A stretch of 7,150 nucleotides of DNA from Fimbriimonadales bacterium. GTDB lineage: Bacteria > Armatimonadota > Fimbriimonadia > Fimbriimonadales > GBS-DC. The stretch is taken from positions 1 through 7,150 of the forward strand of contig JANXCK010000137.1 of the NCBI GenBank assembly GCA_025060055.1. Direction: 5' to 3'. Both the position numbers and the translations under genes were made by a program. The notes beneath the pieces were generated by a model. That model had not been told where the DNA came from. It worked only from the letters and a program-made list of their open reading frames with translations, and did not search any database. Below, one piece after another: positions 1 through 5,504 of the stretch. Positions within the stretch are counted from its first letter, which is position 1. Every line of letters begins with the position of its first letter.

Positions 1-1
1 G

Positions 2-334
2 AACGCGATGGAGCAGTCGACTCAGCAGTTCGAGCAGGAGCTGGTGAGCGCTGTGCGCGAGGTGAGCCGCATCGTGGAGCAGTACCGCACGGTCGCGCTC
101 CAGATGGCTCACAGTGCCGAGCAGGTGCGCCAAGCGATGGATGAGGTCGCCAGTTCGGGCGAGCAGACCAGCGCGGCAGCCCAAGAGGTGAGCGCGTCCA
201 GTCAAGAGCTGGCAGCGCAGGCGCAGGAGGTCGCACGCTGGGCAAACGAACTGTACCAAATCGCCGCGCGGCTCAGCCACGCGCTCGGCGCATTCCAACG
301 CCGCACGCAAGAGGCTGCAACCCGCGCTGCGTAA
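2..334 (+). CDS. Methyl-accepting chemotaxis protein, C-terminal end (5' truncated)
   Basis: This is the 3' end of a chemoreceptor; the reading frame is open to the left edge, so the ATG at 8 is probably an internal Met. About 110 residues are visible. They are almost entirely helical and rich in Ala, Gln, Glu and Ser in heptad-like spacing (for example EQVRQAMDEVASSGEQ, then SAAAQEVSASSQELAAQAQE), ending in a segment like LSHALGAFQ. This is the usual distal half of the MCP cytoplasmic coiled coil, which signals to CheA/CheW. The conserved hairpin tip and any sensor or membrane part lie upstream of the window. No CheR-binding pentapeptide is seen at the C-terminus (it ends TRAA). The TAA stop at 332-334 runs directly into the terminal sequence of a dispersed repeat. 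The family call is fairly sure; the ligand is unknown. Confidence 0.8.
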   Translation, partial: NAMEQSTQQFEQELVSAVREVSRIVEQYRTVALQMAHSAEQVRQAMDEVASSGEQTSAAAQEVSASSQELAAQAQEVARWANELYQIAARLSHALGAFQRRTQEAATRAA

Positions 335-336
335 TA

Positions 337-358
337 ATACCAATCGGGGTTTCAAATG
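337..358 (+). repeat. Isolated terminus of palindromic element C
   Basis: These 22 bases match 4172-4193, the left end of the full C element, at 21 of 22 positions (ATACCAATCGG followed by GTTTCAAATG). The rest of C is missing here. After a small palindrome (CAAATG-ctt-CATTTG, 353-367) the sequence switches to element A. The terminus starts 2 nt after the chemoreceptor stop codon. It is either a truncated C copy or a C element interrupted by A. Confidence 0.65.
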
Positions 359-367
359 CTTCATTTG

Positions 368-485
368 CCCTCACCCCCTTGCCCCCTCGCCCTCTGGGCG
401 AGGGGGAACTCGGCTCCCCTCCCCTCTTGGGAGAGGGGCTGGGGGCGAGGGTCAAAAAGGGAGCTTCTAACTTTTGAGGCACTTA
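368..485 (+). repeat. GC-rich palindromic element A, partial copy
   Basis: This is a C-run then G-run element. It contains a perfect 11-bp inverted repeat (382-392 with 396-406, loop TCT) and a second weaker hairpin around 416-438. Its right end (about 447-485) matches the reverse complement of 3859-3897 at 37 of 39 positions, and its middle also matches the reverse complement of the right-hand A copy. The left terminal segment of A seen in the other copy is absent and replaced by the C terminus. Lying between two convergent genes, the hairpins could also act as a transcription barrier, but no T-run typical of an intrinsic terminator follows them. Confidence 0.7.
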
Positions 486-612
486 AGCGCTTCCAACTTG
501 AAATCGTCTCTCTTCCGCAGGGCAGGTTAGGAACCTGCCCCTACCCCAAATACCCTGTAGGGGCGCGTCCCCGACGCGCCCAAAACGAGGCAATTTCACC
601 TGTCAGGCACTT
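485..612 (+). repeat. 128-bp palindromic element B, copy 1
   Basis: The ends are imperfect inverted repeats: AAGCGCTTCCA...GAAATCGT at 485-507 and ATTTCACC...GGCACTT ending at 612. Inside are two perfect hairpins, 521-528 with 532-539 (8 bp, loop AGG) and 561-569 with 573-581 (9 bp, loop CCC). They are linked by CCCCTAC (538-544) and GTAGGGG (557-563), which can pair instead with each other. The copy at 4016-4143 has the same length and plan but different stem sequences. No coding potential or transposase is present, so this is a non-autonomous MITE/REP-like unit. Confidence 0.7.
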
Positions 613-660
613 AACAATCGGGTTTCCGATGACGCCATTCGTCAGCGGGACGCCGACGCT
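613..660 (+). repeat. Fragment of palindromic element C
   Basis: This stretch aligns with 4175-4223 (left arm of the full C element) at roughly 40 of 49 positions with one gap, sharing CAATCGG, TTTC, GATGACGC or ATGACGC, ATTCGTC and GACGCCGACGCT. The right arm of C is missing, so the fragment cannot fold into the long hairpin. It directly follows element B, as C follows B (after a short spacer) on the right side of the window. From 661 to 692 I see nothing recognisable before the stop codon of the minus-strand gene. Confidence 0.6.
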
Positions 661-692
661 GCAATTATCTCGGGGCGAGACGCCTAAGCCAC

Positions 693-1178
693 TTACTGGG
701 ACGGCGCAGCAGGCGGGCATGGCGCAATCGGCTTCGCAATCGACGCGCCACCTGCTCCCGATCCCATCAAACCCCACTGATAACTCACGCTGAGGGCAAT
801 CTGCTTGCCGTCGGTTTTATCAAACAGCAAGCGTACCTCAGGCTGCTGCCTGCGCGGGAAGCGACGAATGAAAATCGGTGCTTGAGGCGCCTTAGGCGAC
901 TTGTCGTCCAGCTTGACCTCGATTCGCACGTTGCGCAACGCCGATAGCCCCGTATTGTAGAGTTTGAGCCGTACCTCCTGCTCGCCCGACGGCAGCGACG
1001 CAACACAGCCCTCGATCAGGATGTCCTTCGAGTCCAGCAAGCGATACTGAGGCTGAATTTGCGGCGTGCGTGCCCCCGCGAACACACTACCCCCTGCTCG
1101 CAACACCGCCGTCAGCGAGGCAGCGAACAGAATCACGATTACGGCTAAAGCAATCCACAGGGCAACGCTGACGCGCAT
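693..1178 (-). CDS. Small membrane-anchored protein of unknown function
   Basis: A 161-residue protein that I cannot assign to a named family. Residues 5-27 form one hydrophobic segment (VALWIALAVIVILFAASLTA) with few charges, so it is probably a signal anchor with the rest outside the cytoplasm. Residues about 45-135 look like a beta-sandwich, with alternating hydrophobic strands around LKLYNTGLSALRNVRIEV. That is the pattern seen in FxLYD/CARDB-like Ig-fold modules ('NTG..L.NV'). The last 25 residues are Gly/Ala/Pro-rich and probably disordered. The start codon follows the hpt stop by 6 nt, and a Shine-Dalgarno-like AGGGG overlaps the end of hpt, so the two genes are probably co-transcribed and translationally coupled. 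Codon use resembles its neighbours. The gene is likely real; the function is unknown. Confidence 0.65.
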   Translation of the reverse strand: MRVSVALWIALAVIVILFAASLTAVLRAGGSVFAGARTPQIQPQYRLLDSKDILIEGCVASLPSGEQEVRLKLYNTGLSALRNVRIEVKLDDKSPKAPQAPIFIRRFPRRQQPEVRLLFDKTDGKQIALSVSYQWGLMGSGAGGASIAKPIAPCPPAAPSQ

Positions 1179-1184
1179 TCGGTT

Positions 1185-1805
1185 TCACCCCTGCCACTCC
1201 GCCCGAAGCACTTCGGGCTTGAGGATCCCAATATACGGCAGGCTCCGATACTGCTGACGCCAGTCCAGCCCGTAGCCCACTAAGAACTCGTCGGGCGCGT
1301 CGAAGCCCTTGTAGGCGATGGGGATGTCAATCAGGCGACGGTACGGGCGATCGAGAAACACGCACACTTTTAGGCTGGCGGGTTTGCGCCGTTCCAAGTT
1401 TTTGTAGATATACGACAAGGTCAGCCCCGTGTCCAGAATGTCTTCCACGATAATCACATGGCGTCCTGCTATCGGCTCATCGAGGTCTTTGGTGATGCGC
1501 ACCTCGCCCGATTGAACCTGCGGTCCGTAGCTGGTGATTGCCAAGAAGTCGAGGGTGTGCGGAATGGTCATTGCGCGGGCGAGGTCGGTGAGGAAAAACA
1601 GCCCGCCCTTCATCACGGTCACCAAGTGCGGGGTCAGCCCCGCGTAGTCGCGGTCAATCTGCTGGGCGATGCGCCGTACCTTGCGTCTGATTTTGCGCTC
1701 GTCGAGCCAAACGCGCTGGATAATCGGTGGCAGCGTCGGCTCGGGCAGCGTCACCGTTTGCACGAACCAAATTGTACCATGCGAACGAAGAACCACAGTA
1801 GGCAT
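1185..1805 (-). CDS. hpt: Hypoxanthine phosphoribosyltransferase
   Basis: Cytoplasmic purine-salvage enzyme that joins hypoxanthine (often also guanine) to PRPP, giving IMP/GMP and pyrophosphate. With the start used here it is 206 residues, against about 180 for the family. Visible features are VMKGG at 64-68 (PPi-binding loop region), LDFLAITSYG at 85-94 and the PRPP-binding motif VIIVEDILDTGLTL at 117-130 with the acidic pair E121/D122. The purine-binding end follows: FLDRPYRR at 150-157, then PDEFLVGYGLDW and YRSLPYIGIL. The Lys usual in the LLDKP motif is Arg here. The frame stays open upstream to 1952, but those residues look non-homologous, so I chose the ATG at 1805. An in-frame GTG at 1763 (192 residues) is an alternative, since neither start has a strong ribosome binding site. 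It leads a two-gene operon divergent from the DUF5916 gene. Confidence 0.9.
   Translation of the reverse strand: MPTVVLRSHGTIWFVQTVTLPEPTLPPIIQRVWLDERKIRRKVRRIAQQIDRDYAGLTPHLVTVMKGGLFFLTDLARAMTIPHTLDFLAITSYGPQVQSGEVRITKDLDEPIAGRHVIIVEDILDTGLTLSYIYKNLERRKPASLKVCVFLDRPYRRLIDIPIAYKGFDAPDEFLVGYGLDWRQQYRSLPYIGILKPEVLRAEWQG
1188..1193 (-). promoter_or_regulatory. Ribosome binding site of the small membrane protein gene
   Basis: The minus strand reads AGGGG just before the TGA stop of hpt, about 9 nt upstream of the ATG at 1178. Because the site lies inside the last codons of hpt, translation of the second gene is probably coupled to the first. Confidence 0.45.
1771..1776 (-). promoter_or_regulatory. 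Possible -10 element for hpt
   Basis: The minus strand reads TACAAT (five of six matches to TATAAT). It ends 7 nt before the in-frame GTG at 1763. No convincing -35 hexamer is visible at 16-18 nt. If used, it would give a nearly leaderless mRNA starting at the GTG and would exclude the ATG at 1805. A single hexamer is weak evidence. Confidence 0.25.
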
Positions 1806-1844
1806 ACGGCAGGAAATCCACCGTAGCCGTCGAACCCGCTGCGC

Positions 1845-1853
1845 AGGGGAGGT
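1845..1853 (+). promoter_or_regulatory. Ribosome binding site of the DUF5916 gene
   Basis: AGGGGAGGT lies 4 nt upstream of the ATG at 1858. It is a strong Shine-Dalgarno match, and it decides the start in favour of 1858 over the upstream in-frame ATG at 1669, which lies inside hpt on the opposite strand. Confidence 0.7.
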
Positions 1854-1857
1854 TGGT

Positions 1858-3858
1858 ATGCGACCGTGGGTATGCGCTTGGATAGCGAGCGCAGGGCTAT
1901 GGAGTGCCAGCTTTGGGCAGCCTGTGGAACCGCGTTCTTTTCCCGCGCACAAGCTCAGCCGCCCGCCGATTCTCGATGGCGTGGTGAATGCCGAGGAGTG
2001 GACACAGGCGTACTGCGTGGAGCGGTTCTGGTCACCTTCGCGCCAGCAGTGGGGCGCGTTCCCTACACGCGCCTACATCGGCTACAACGCAGAGGCGATT
2101 TATGTCGCGTTCGTCTGTGAGGACCCCGACCCCAGTCAGATTCGGGCGCGCGAGACCAAGCGCGGCGGCAACCTCGAAAACGACGACACGGTGCTGGTGC
2201 TGATCGAGCCGCAGGCGCGTGGCTTGGAACCATACACTTTCACAGTGAACGCGCGCGGCGCCCAATCCGACGAGTTTCCCGCAGGCACAACCGAGAACAT
2301 TCGCTGGCGCGGCGACTGGCAAGCCGCCACGCAAATCCTGCCCAACGGTTGGAGCGCGGAGTTGCGCATCCCGTTCCGCATTCTGCGCTACCCGCCTAAA
2401 CAAGACCGCTTCGGCGTGATTTTGGAACGCTACATCCCGCGCCTGAACGAAATTTACACCTTCCCGAACATGGGCGCGTACTACTCCACGCAACGCCAGA
2501 GCCTCTGGACAGGGCTGGAGCTGCCCCCGCCACGCTATCCGATCATCCTCTTGCCCTACTTCACGGGCGATAGCGACCCGCAAGATACCCGCGCACGCAG
2601 CGGGCTGGACATTCGGTATATCGCGGGCGACCCGCTCACTGCGCTACTCACGCTCAAGCCCGACTTCCGCAATATCGCCGCCGATGTAGCGAATGTGGAC
2701 TTCTCCTACACTGAGAAGTTGCTGGCGGAGACACGCCCGTTCTTCCAAGAAGGCAGTGAGTTTATGCCGCCGCGCACCGCGTTTTACAGCCTGCGCGTGC
2801 AAGACTTGAACGCGGGGCTGAAGGCGTTCGGCACGCTGGGCGATTGGCGCTACGGCGGAATGCTCGGCGAGTACCTGCAGAACGGACGCCTGCGCCAATA
2901 CGGCGTGGGGCGCGTGCGCTACCAGTTTGCAGAGCGGTCTTTTATTGACCTGCTGGGCGTGCGCTTACGCGGCGATGTGTGCGAAGAGACGCTGGGCGCA
3001 CTGCTCGACACGCGCCGCATCACAGGCGACGGAGAGCTGCGACTGACCGCCGCGTACCATAAACTGAACGGCGACCGCGACGGTGCATATCAGCAGTACG
3101 CCTTGCGACGCAACGCCCGCGAACGCCTGCCCAACTACCTCGTGGAATACACGGATATCGAGCCGAACTATCGCCCGCGACTGGGCTTCGCGCCCGAAAC
3201 AGGCTACCGCGGGCTGAGACTCGGCGCACTGTGGTTCGACCGCCCGCAGAGCGAACGGCTGCTTTACACAGAGACGCAAATCGTGCTAACCCGTCGCACG
3301 CGCTACGGCGGCACACGGTTAGACGAGGGCGTCTCGCTGCTACAGCAGTGGCTGTTCCGCTCGCAGCACCGTCTGACGGGCGTCGTGGAGTACCTGAACC
3401 GCCCCCCGAACATTGACCGCACAGTGGGAATTGAGTACGCTTGGAATGTAATCGACCTTTACCGCACGGGCAGTCTGTATGTGCGCGCAGGTGAACAGAA
3501 CGGGGGGCGCAGCTGGTATGTGCAGCTGGCTCAGGCATACGAGCTGGCGCCGCGCTTTCGGGTCAAACTCGATATGGAAAGCCTCGAGATCGACTATCCC
3601 GACGCACCCACTGACCGCGCCCGCCAACTGGTGTTCACCCTCAACTACGAGATTGACTCAGAGCGGGCGCTGGGCGGACGGCTCATCCTGAACCGCCTCG
3701 AGTTCGGCGGCGAAACGGAGACCACGCGCAACTTTTACCTGACCTACCTGCAGCGCGTGCGACGCGGCTTCGATGTGTATGTGATTTACGGCTTGCCGAA
3801 TGCCACCCGCTCGCAGAATCGGCTTGCAATCAAGCTCATCACGCCGCTGGAGTTGTAA
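1858..3858 (+). CDS. CBM9-like and DUF5916 domain protein, exported (probable outer-membrane beta-barrel)
   Basis: A 666-residue protein. Residues 1-20 (MRPWVCAWIASAGLWSASFG) look like a signal peptide. Residues about 34-195 form a CBM9-like beta-sandwich, marked by RPPILDGVVNAEEW (35-48), a YIGYNAEAIYVAFVCED segment, NDDTVLVLIEP and WSAELRIPF. From about 215 to the end it matches the DUF5916 plan: LKPDFRNIAADVANVDFS, then AETRPFFQEGSEF, followed by many strands rich in Tyr, Arg and aromatic residues, which suggests a membrane beta-barrel. Members of this group are usually annotated as carbohydrate-binding family 9-like proteins; their substrate is generally unknown, and nothing here identifies a ligand. 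The gene stands alone, divergent from hpt with 52 bp between starts. Its TAA stop is followed immediately by the end of repeat A. Family call good, function unknown. Confidence 0.85.
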   Translation: MRPWVCAWIASAGLWSASFGQPVEPRSFPAHKLSRPPILDGVVNAEEWTQAYCVERFWSPSRQQWGAFPTRAYIGYNAEAIYVAFVCEDPDPSQIRARETKRGGNLENDDTVLVLIEPQARGLEPYTFTVNARGAQSDEFPAGTTENIRWRGDWQAATQILPNGWSAELRIPFRILRYPPKQDRFGVILERYIPRLNEIYTFPNMGAYYSTQRQSLWTGLELPPPRYPIILLPYFTGDSDPQDTRARSGLDIRYIAGDPLTALLTLKPDFRNIAADVANVDFSYTEKLLAETRPFFQEGSEFMPPRTAFYSLRVQDLNAGLKAFGTLGDWRYGGMLGEYLQNGRLRQYGVGRVRYQFAERSFIDLLGVRLRGDVCEETLGALLDTRRITGDGELRLTAAYHKLNGDRDGAYQQYALRRNARERLPNYLVEYTDIEPNYRPRLGFAPETGYRGLRLGALWFDRPQSERLLYTETQIVLTRRTRYGGTRLDEGVSLLQQWLFRSQHRLTGVVEYLNRPPNIDRTVGIEYAWNVIDLYRTGSLYVRAGEQNGGRSWYVQLAQAYELAPRFRVKLDMESLEIDYPDAPTDRARQLVFTLNYEIDSERALGGRLILNRLEFGGETETTRNFYLTYLQRVRRGFDVYVIYGLPNATRSQNRLAIKLITPLEL

Positions 3859-4017
3859 TAAGTGCCTCACAAGTTAAAAGCTCCCTTTTTGACCCTCACC
3901 CACAGCCCCTCTCCCGCGACGCGGGAGAGGGGAGCCGAGTTCCCCCTCGCCCTCTGGGAGAAGGGGTCAGGGGGTGAGGGTGAGAAAAGGGGACAATTCA
4001 ATCTTGGAGGCAATTAA
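3859..4017 (+). repeat. GC-rich palindromic element A, complete copy
   Basis: About 158 bp with imperfect terminal inverted repeats of about 43 bp: the left end TAAGTGCCTCACAAG with CTCCCTTTTTGACCCTCAC, the right end GTGAGGGTGAGAAAAGG with GGAGGCAATTAA. Inside is a perfect 13-bp inverted repeat (3906-3918 and 3920-3932) with a one-base centre, plus further C-run/G-run pairing. The left portion matches the reverse complement of the copy at 368-485. It begins on the base after the DUF5916 stop codon and is joined at its right end to element B. No transposase is present. Confidence 0.75.
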
Positions 4018-4143
4018 GTGCTTCCCAGATGAAATCGTTGCTTTATCAGGGCGCGCACGGGGGTGCGCCCCTACACCAACGCGGTAGGGGCAGCCACAGG
4101 AGGCTGCCCTGTAGAAGAAGACGATTTTATATCAGAGGCACTT
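4016..4143 (+). repeat. 128-bp palindromic element B, copy 2
   Basis: Terminal inverted repeats at 4016-4038 and 4121-4143 match at 18 of 23 positions. Two internal hairpins are visible: GGGCGC(GC)AC with GTGCGCCC around 4050-4070, and a perfect 8-bp stem at 4088-4095 with 4102-4109. As in copy 1 they are separated by CCCCTAC (4068-4074) and GTAGGGG (4084-4090). The stem sequences differ from copy 1 at 485-612, yet still pair. The next 26 bp (4144-4169) hold nothing I recognise. Confidence 0.75.
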
Positions 4144-4169
4144 CAATCAGGGGTTCAAGTAGCGCGATG

Positions 4170-4294
4170 TTATACCAATCGGCGTTTCAAATGACGCAAT
4201 TCGTCGGCGAGACGCCGACGCTACGAGCGCGTTCTGCGTAGCGTCGGCGTCCCACCGACGACATCACGGCGTTTGCTTTGGCGATTGGTATTAT
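4170..4294 (+). repeat. Palindromic element C, complete copy with long hairpin
   Basis: The ends are TTATACCAATCGGCG and CGATTGGTATTAT, an inverted pair. The centre is a hairpin with arms 4202-4225 and 4237-4260, pairing at 22 of 24 positions across an 11-nt loop. The first 15 bases next to the loop (GACGCCGACGCTACG plus partner) pair perfectly. The left end recurs at 337-358 and the left arm recurs, degenerate, at 613-660. It is probably a non-autonomous mobile element or REP-type unit. Confidence 0.75.
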
Positions 4295-4295
4295 G

Positions 4296-4393
4296 GTACG
4301 GCTGAAGCCGTTGCAGTGCAAACCAAGCCCGCCTACGCGGGCTATAGCCGACGGAGGTCAGCTTCGTCCGCATAGGAACGGCTTCAGCCGTAC
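4296..4393 (+). repeat. Palindromic element D with perfect 17-bp terminal inverted repeats
   Basis: GTACGGCTGAAGCCGTT at 4296-4312 is exactly complementary to 4377-4393. Between them lie a 7-bp hairpin (AGCCCGC 4326-4332, GCGGGCT 4337-4343, loop CTAC) and a weaker one around GACGGAGGTCAGCTTCGTC. The left arm itself contains the near-palindrome ACGGCTGAAGCCGT. It sits 1 bp after element C and has no second copy in this window. The overall fold would be a long closing stem with internal hairpins. Confidence 0.7.
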
Positions 4394-4434
4394 AGGACAA
4401 TCCGTCATCTGAAATTGGTGTAAAGGCTCCTCCA

Positions 4435-4494
4435 CCCCGCTTGCTGCTGCGCAGGCTGCTTGACAACATCCCTGCGCGAAGCAAGCACGCGGGG
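4435..4494 (+). other. Compound stem-loop in the speE upstream region
   Basis: CCCCGC (4435-4440) can pair with GCGGGG (4489-4494), CTTGCT (4440-4445) with AGCAAG (4480-4485), and GCGCAGG (4449-4455) with CCTGCGC (4471-4477). This leaves a 15-nt loop and a small bulge. It may be a structured leader or a remnant of another repeat. No known riboswitch core was recognised. From 4394 to 4434 nothing recognisable is present. Confidence 0.35.
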
Positions 4495-4500
4495 TATACT
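4495..4500 (+). promoter_or_regulatory. Possible -10 element for the speE-queG operon
   Basis: TATACT (five of six matches to TATAAT) lies 70 nt upstream of the speE start. There is no -35 at normal spacing; the TTGACA at 4460-4465 is 29 nt away. Weak support. Confidence 0.2.
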
Positions 4501-4555
4501 CTCGCGAGCGCAGGATACGCAACGCGCCCTGCACAGACCGATACACTACCTTAGC

Positions 4556-4562
4556 AAGGAGG
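4556..4562 (+). promoter_or_regulatory. Ribosome binding site of speE
   Basis: AAGGAGG, a perfect Shine-Dalgarno sequence, sits 8 nt before the ATG at 4571. It fixes that start rather than the later in-frame ATG (residue 21) that would give a more typical N-terminus. Confidence 0.75.
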
Positions 4563-4570
4563 AACCCTGA

Positions 4571-5497
4571 ATGGCAGCAGCACACCATGTATGCGGCGGT
4601 TTACTTCTGTCCGAGACACACACGGAGGCGATGACATACACCTATCGCGTCAAGCATGTGATGCACATGGCGCGCACTAAGTTTCAAGATGCATGGATTG
4701 TAGAGCTGGAGGGCTACGGCAAGGCGTTATTTTTAGATAAAAAAATCCAGTCTGCGCTGCTCGATGAGTACATGTTCCACGAGCCGATGGTGCAACCTGC
4801 GATGTTCACGCATCCGAGTCCGCAGCGCGTGCTGGTAGCGGGCGGCGGTGAAGGCGCGACTCTGCGTGAGACGCTGCGCCACAACACCGTGCAGGAGGCG
4901 GTGATGGTGGACATCGACGAGGAACTGGTGCGCCTGTGCGACGAGTGGCTGCCCGAATGGCATCAGGGCGCATTCAAAGACCCGCGCACAATGCTTATTT
5001 TCGATGACGCCCGCAAAATCATCCCGCAATATCGCAACCACTTCGATGTGATTGTATCCGACCTGACAGACCCGCTGGAGGCAGGACCTTCGCAGTATCT
5101 ATTCACGCGCGAGTTTTACCAGATGATTTATGACGCGCTGACCGACGACGGGGTGCTGAGCGTGCAGTCGGGCGCAGGCGACCCGTTGTACCCGTACCTG
5201 TACGGCTGCATCGTGCGCACACTGCAAGAGGTGTTCCCGATTGTGCGTCCTTACTGGAGCTTCGTGGCGTCGTTTATGCTGCCGTGGGGGTTCGTTTTGG
5301 CATCCAAGAGGTATGACCCGCTGGACATTCCGCGCGAGGAGCTGGCGCAGCGTATCGAGCAGCGCGGTGTGCACGGGCTACGCTACTACGACTCTGGCAC
5401 GCACTATGGGATGTTCAGCATTCCGCCATACCTGCGCAATGTGATTGACAAGGCGCGCGTGCTCACCGACGCGCAGCCGTTCCTGTGGGAGGCTTGA
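4571..5497 (+). CDS. speE: Polyamine aminopropyltransferase (spermidine synthase family)
   Basis: Cytoplasmic enzyme that transfers aminopropyl from decarboxylated S-adenosylmethionine to an amine. It is 308 residues long. Order of features: beta-stranded N-terminal domain with LFLDKKIQSALLDEYMFHE (53-71); Rossmann fold with GGGEG (91-95) binding the nucleoside; VDIDEELV (113-120), whose acidic residues contact the ribose; DDAR (145-148); and the catalytic region DLTDP (164-168), where classical spermidine synthases usually have DSTDP followed by GPA. The stretches PEWHQGAF and GGGEGATLRE closely resemble the Thermus enzyme that acts on agmatine. The segment DP.E.GP..YLFTREFY also recalls plant ACL5 thermospermine synthase. 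The true acceptor (putrescine, agmatine, spermidine) cannot be read from sequence. A strong ribosome binding site supports the start, which adds about 20 residues to the usual N-terminus. queG follows after 7 nt, so the two are probably one operon. Confidence 0.9.
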   Translation: MAAAHHVCGGLLLSETHTEAMTYTYRVKHVMHMARTKFQDAWIVELEGYGKALFLDKKIQSALLDEYMFHEPMVQPAMFTHPSPQRVLVAGGGEGATLRETLRHNTVQEAVMVDIDEELVRLCDEWLPEWHQGAFKDPRTMLIFDDARKIIPQYRNHFDVIVSDLTDPLEAGPSQYLFTREFYQMIYDALTDDGVLSVQSGAGDPLYPYLYGCIVRTLQEVFPIVRPYWSFVASFMLPWGFVLASKRYDPLDIPREELAQRIEQRGVHGLRYYDSGTHYGMFSIPPYLRNVIDKARVLTDAQPFLWEA

Positions 5498-5504
5498 ACG
5501 ACAT

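Noticed and set aside
368..440. Classical intrinsic terminator after the chemoreceptor gene
   Set aside because: Strong GC hairpins exist, but no T-run follows them on the plus strand; the sequence is explained better as a dispersed repeat.
335..692. CRISPR array or rRNA/tRNA gene in the repeat-rich regions
   Set aside because: Repeats are palindromic units of different kinds without regular repeat-spacer alternation, and no cloverleaf or rRNA-like sequence was seen.
356..793. 145-codon plus-strand open frame across the left repeat region
   Set aside because: It runs through elements A, B and C and into the end of the minus-strand gene; its product is low-complexity Pro/Arg/Ser sequence without family features.
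1669..1857. Upstream start for the DUF5916 gene at 1669
   Set aside because: It lies within hpt on the other strand and would bury the signal peptide that begins at 1858.
1806..1952. Longer hpt product starting at 1952 (255 residues)
   Set aside because: The extra 49 residues overlap the divergent DUF5916 start and its strong ribosome binding site, and look unlike any phosphoribosyltransferase N-terminus.
2032..3627. Several minus-strand open frames of 84-183 codons inside the DUF5916 gene
   Set aside because: They mirror the high G+C codon pattern of the real gene and show no domain, ribosome binding site or context support.
3859..4393. Insertion sequence with transposase
   Set aside because: There are inverted repeats, but no open frame resembling a transposase or RAYT protein in this stretch.
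4460..4500. TTGACA and TATACT as a sigma-70 promoter for speE
   Set aside because: The spacer is 29 nt, far from the 16-18 nt needed, and TTGACA lies in the loop of the compound stem-loop.
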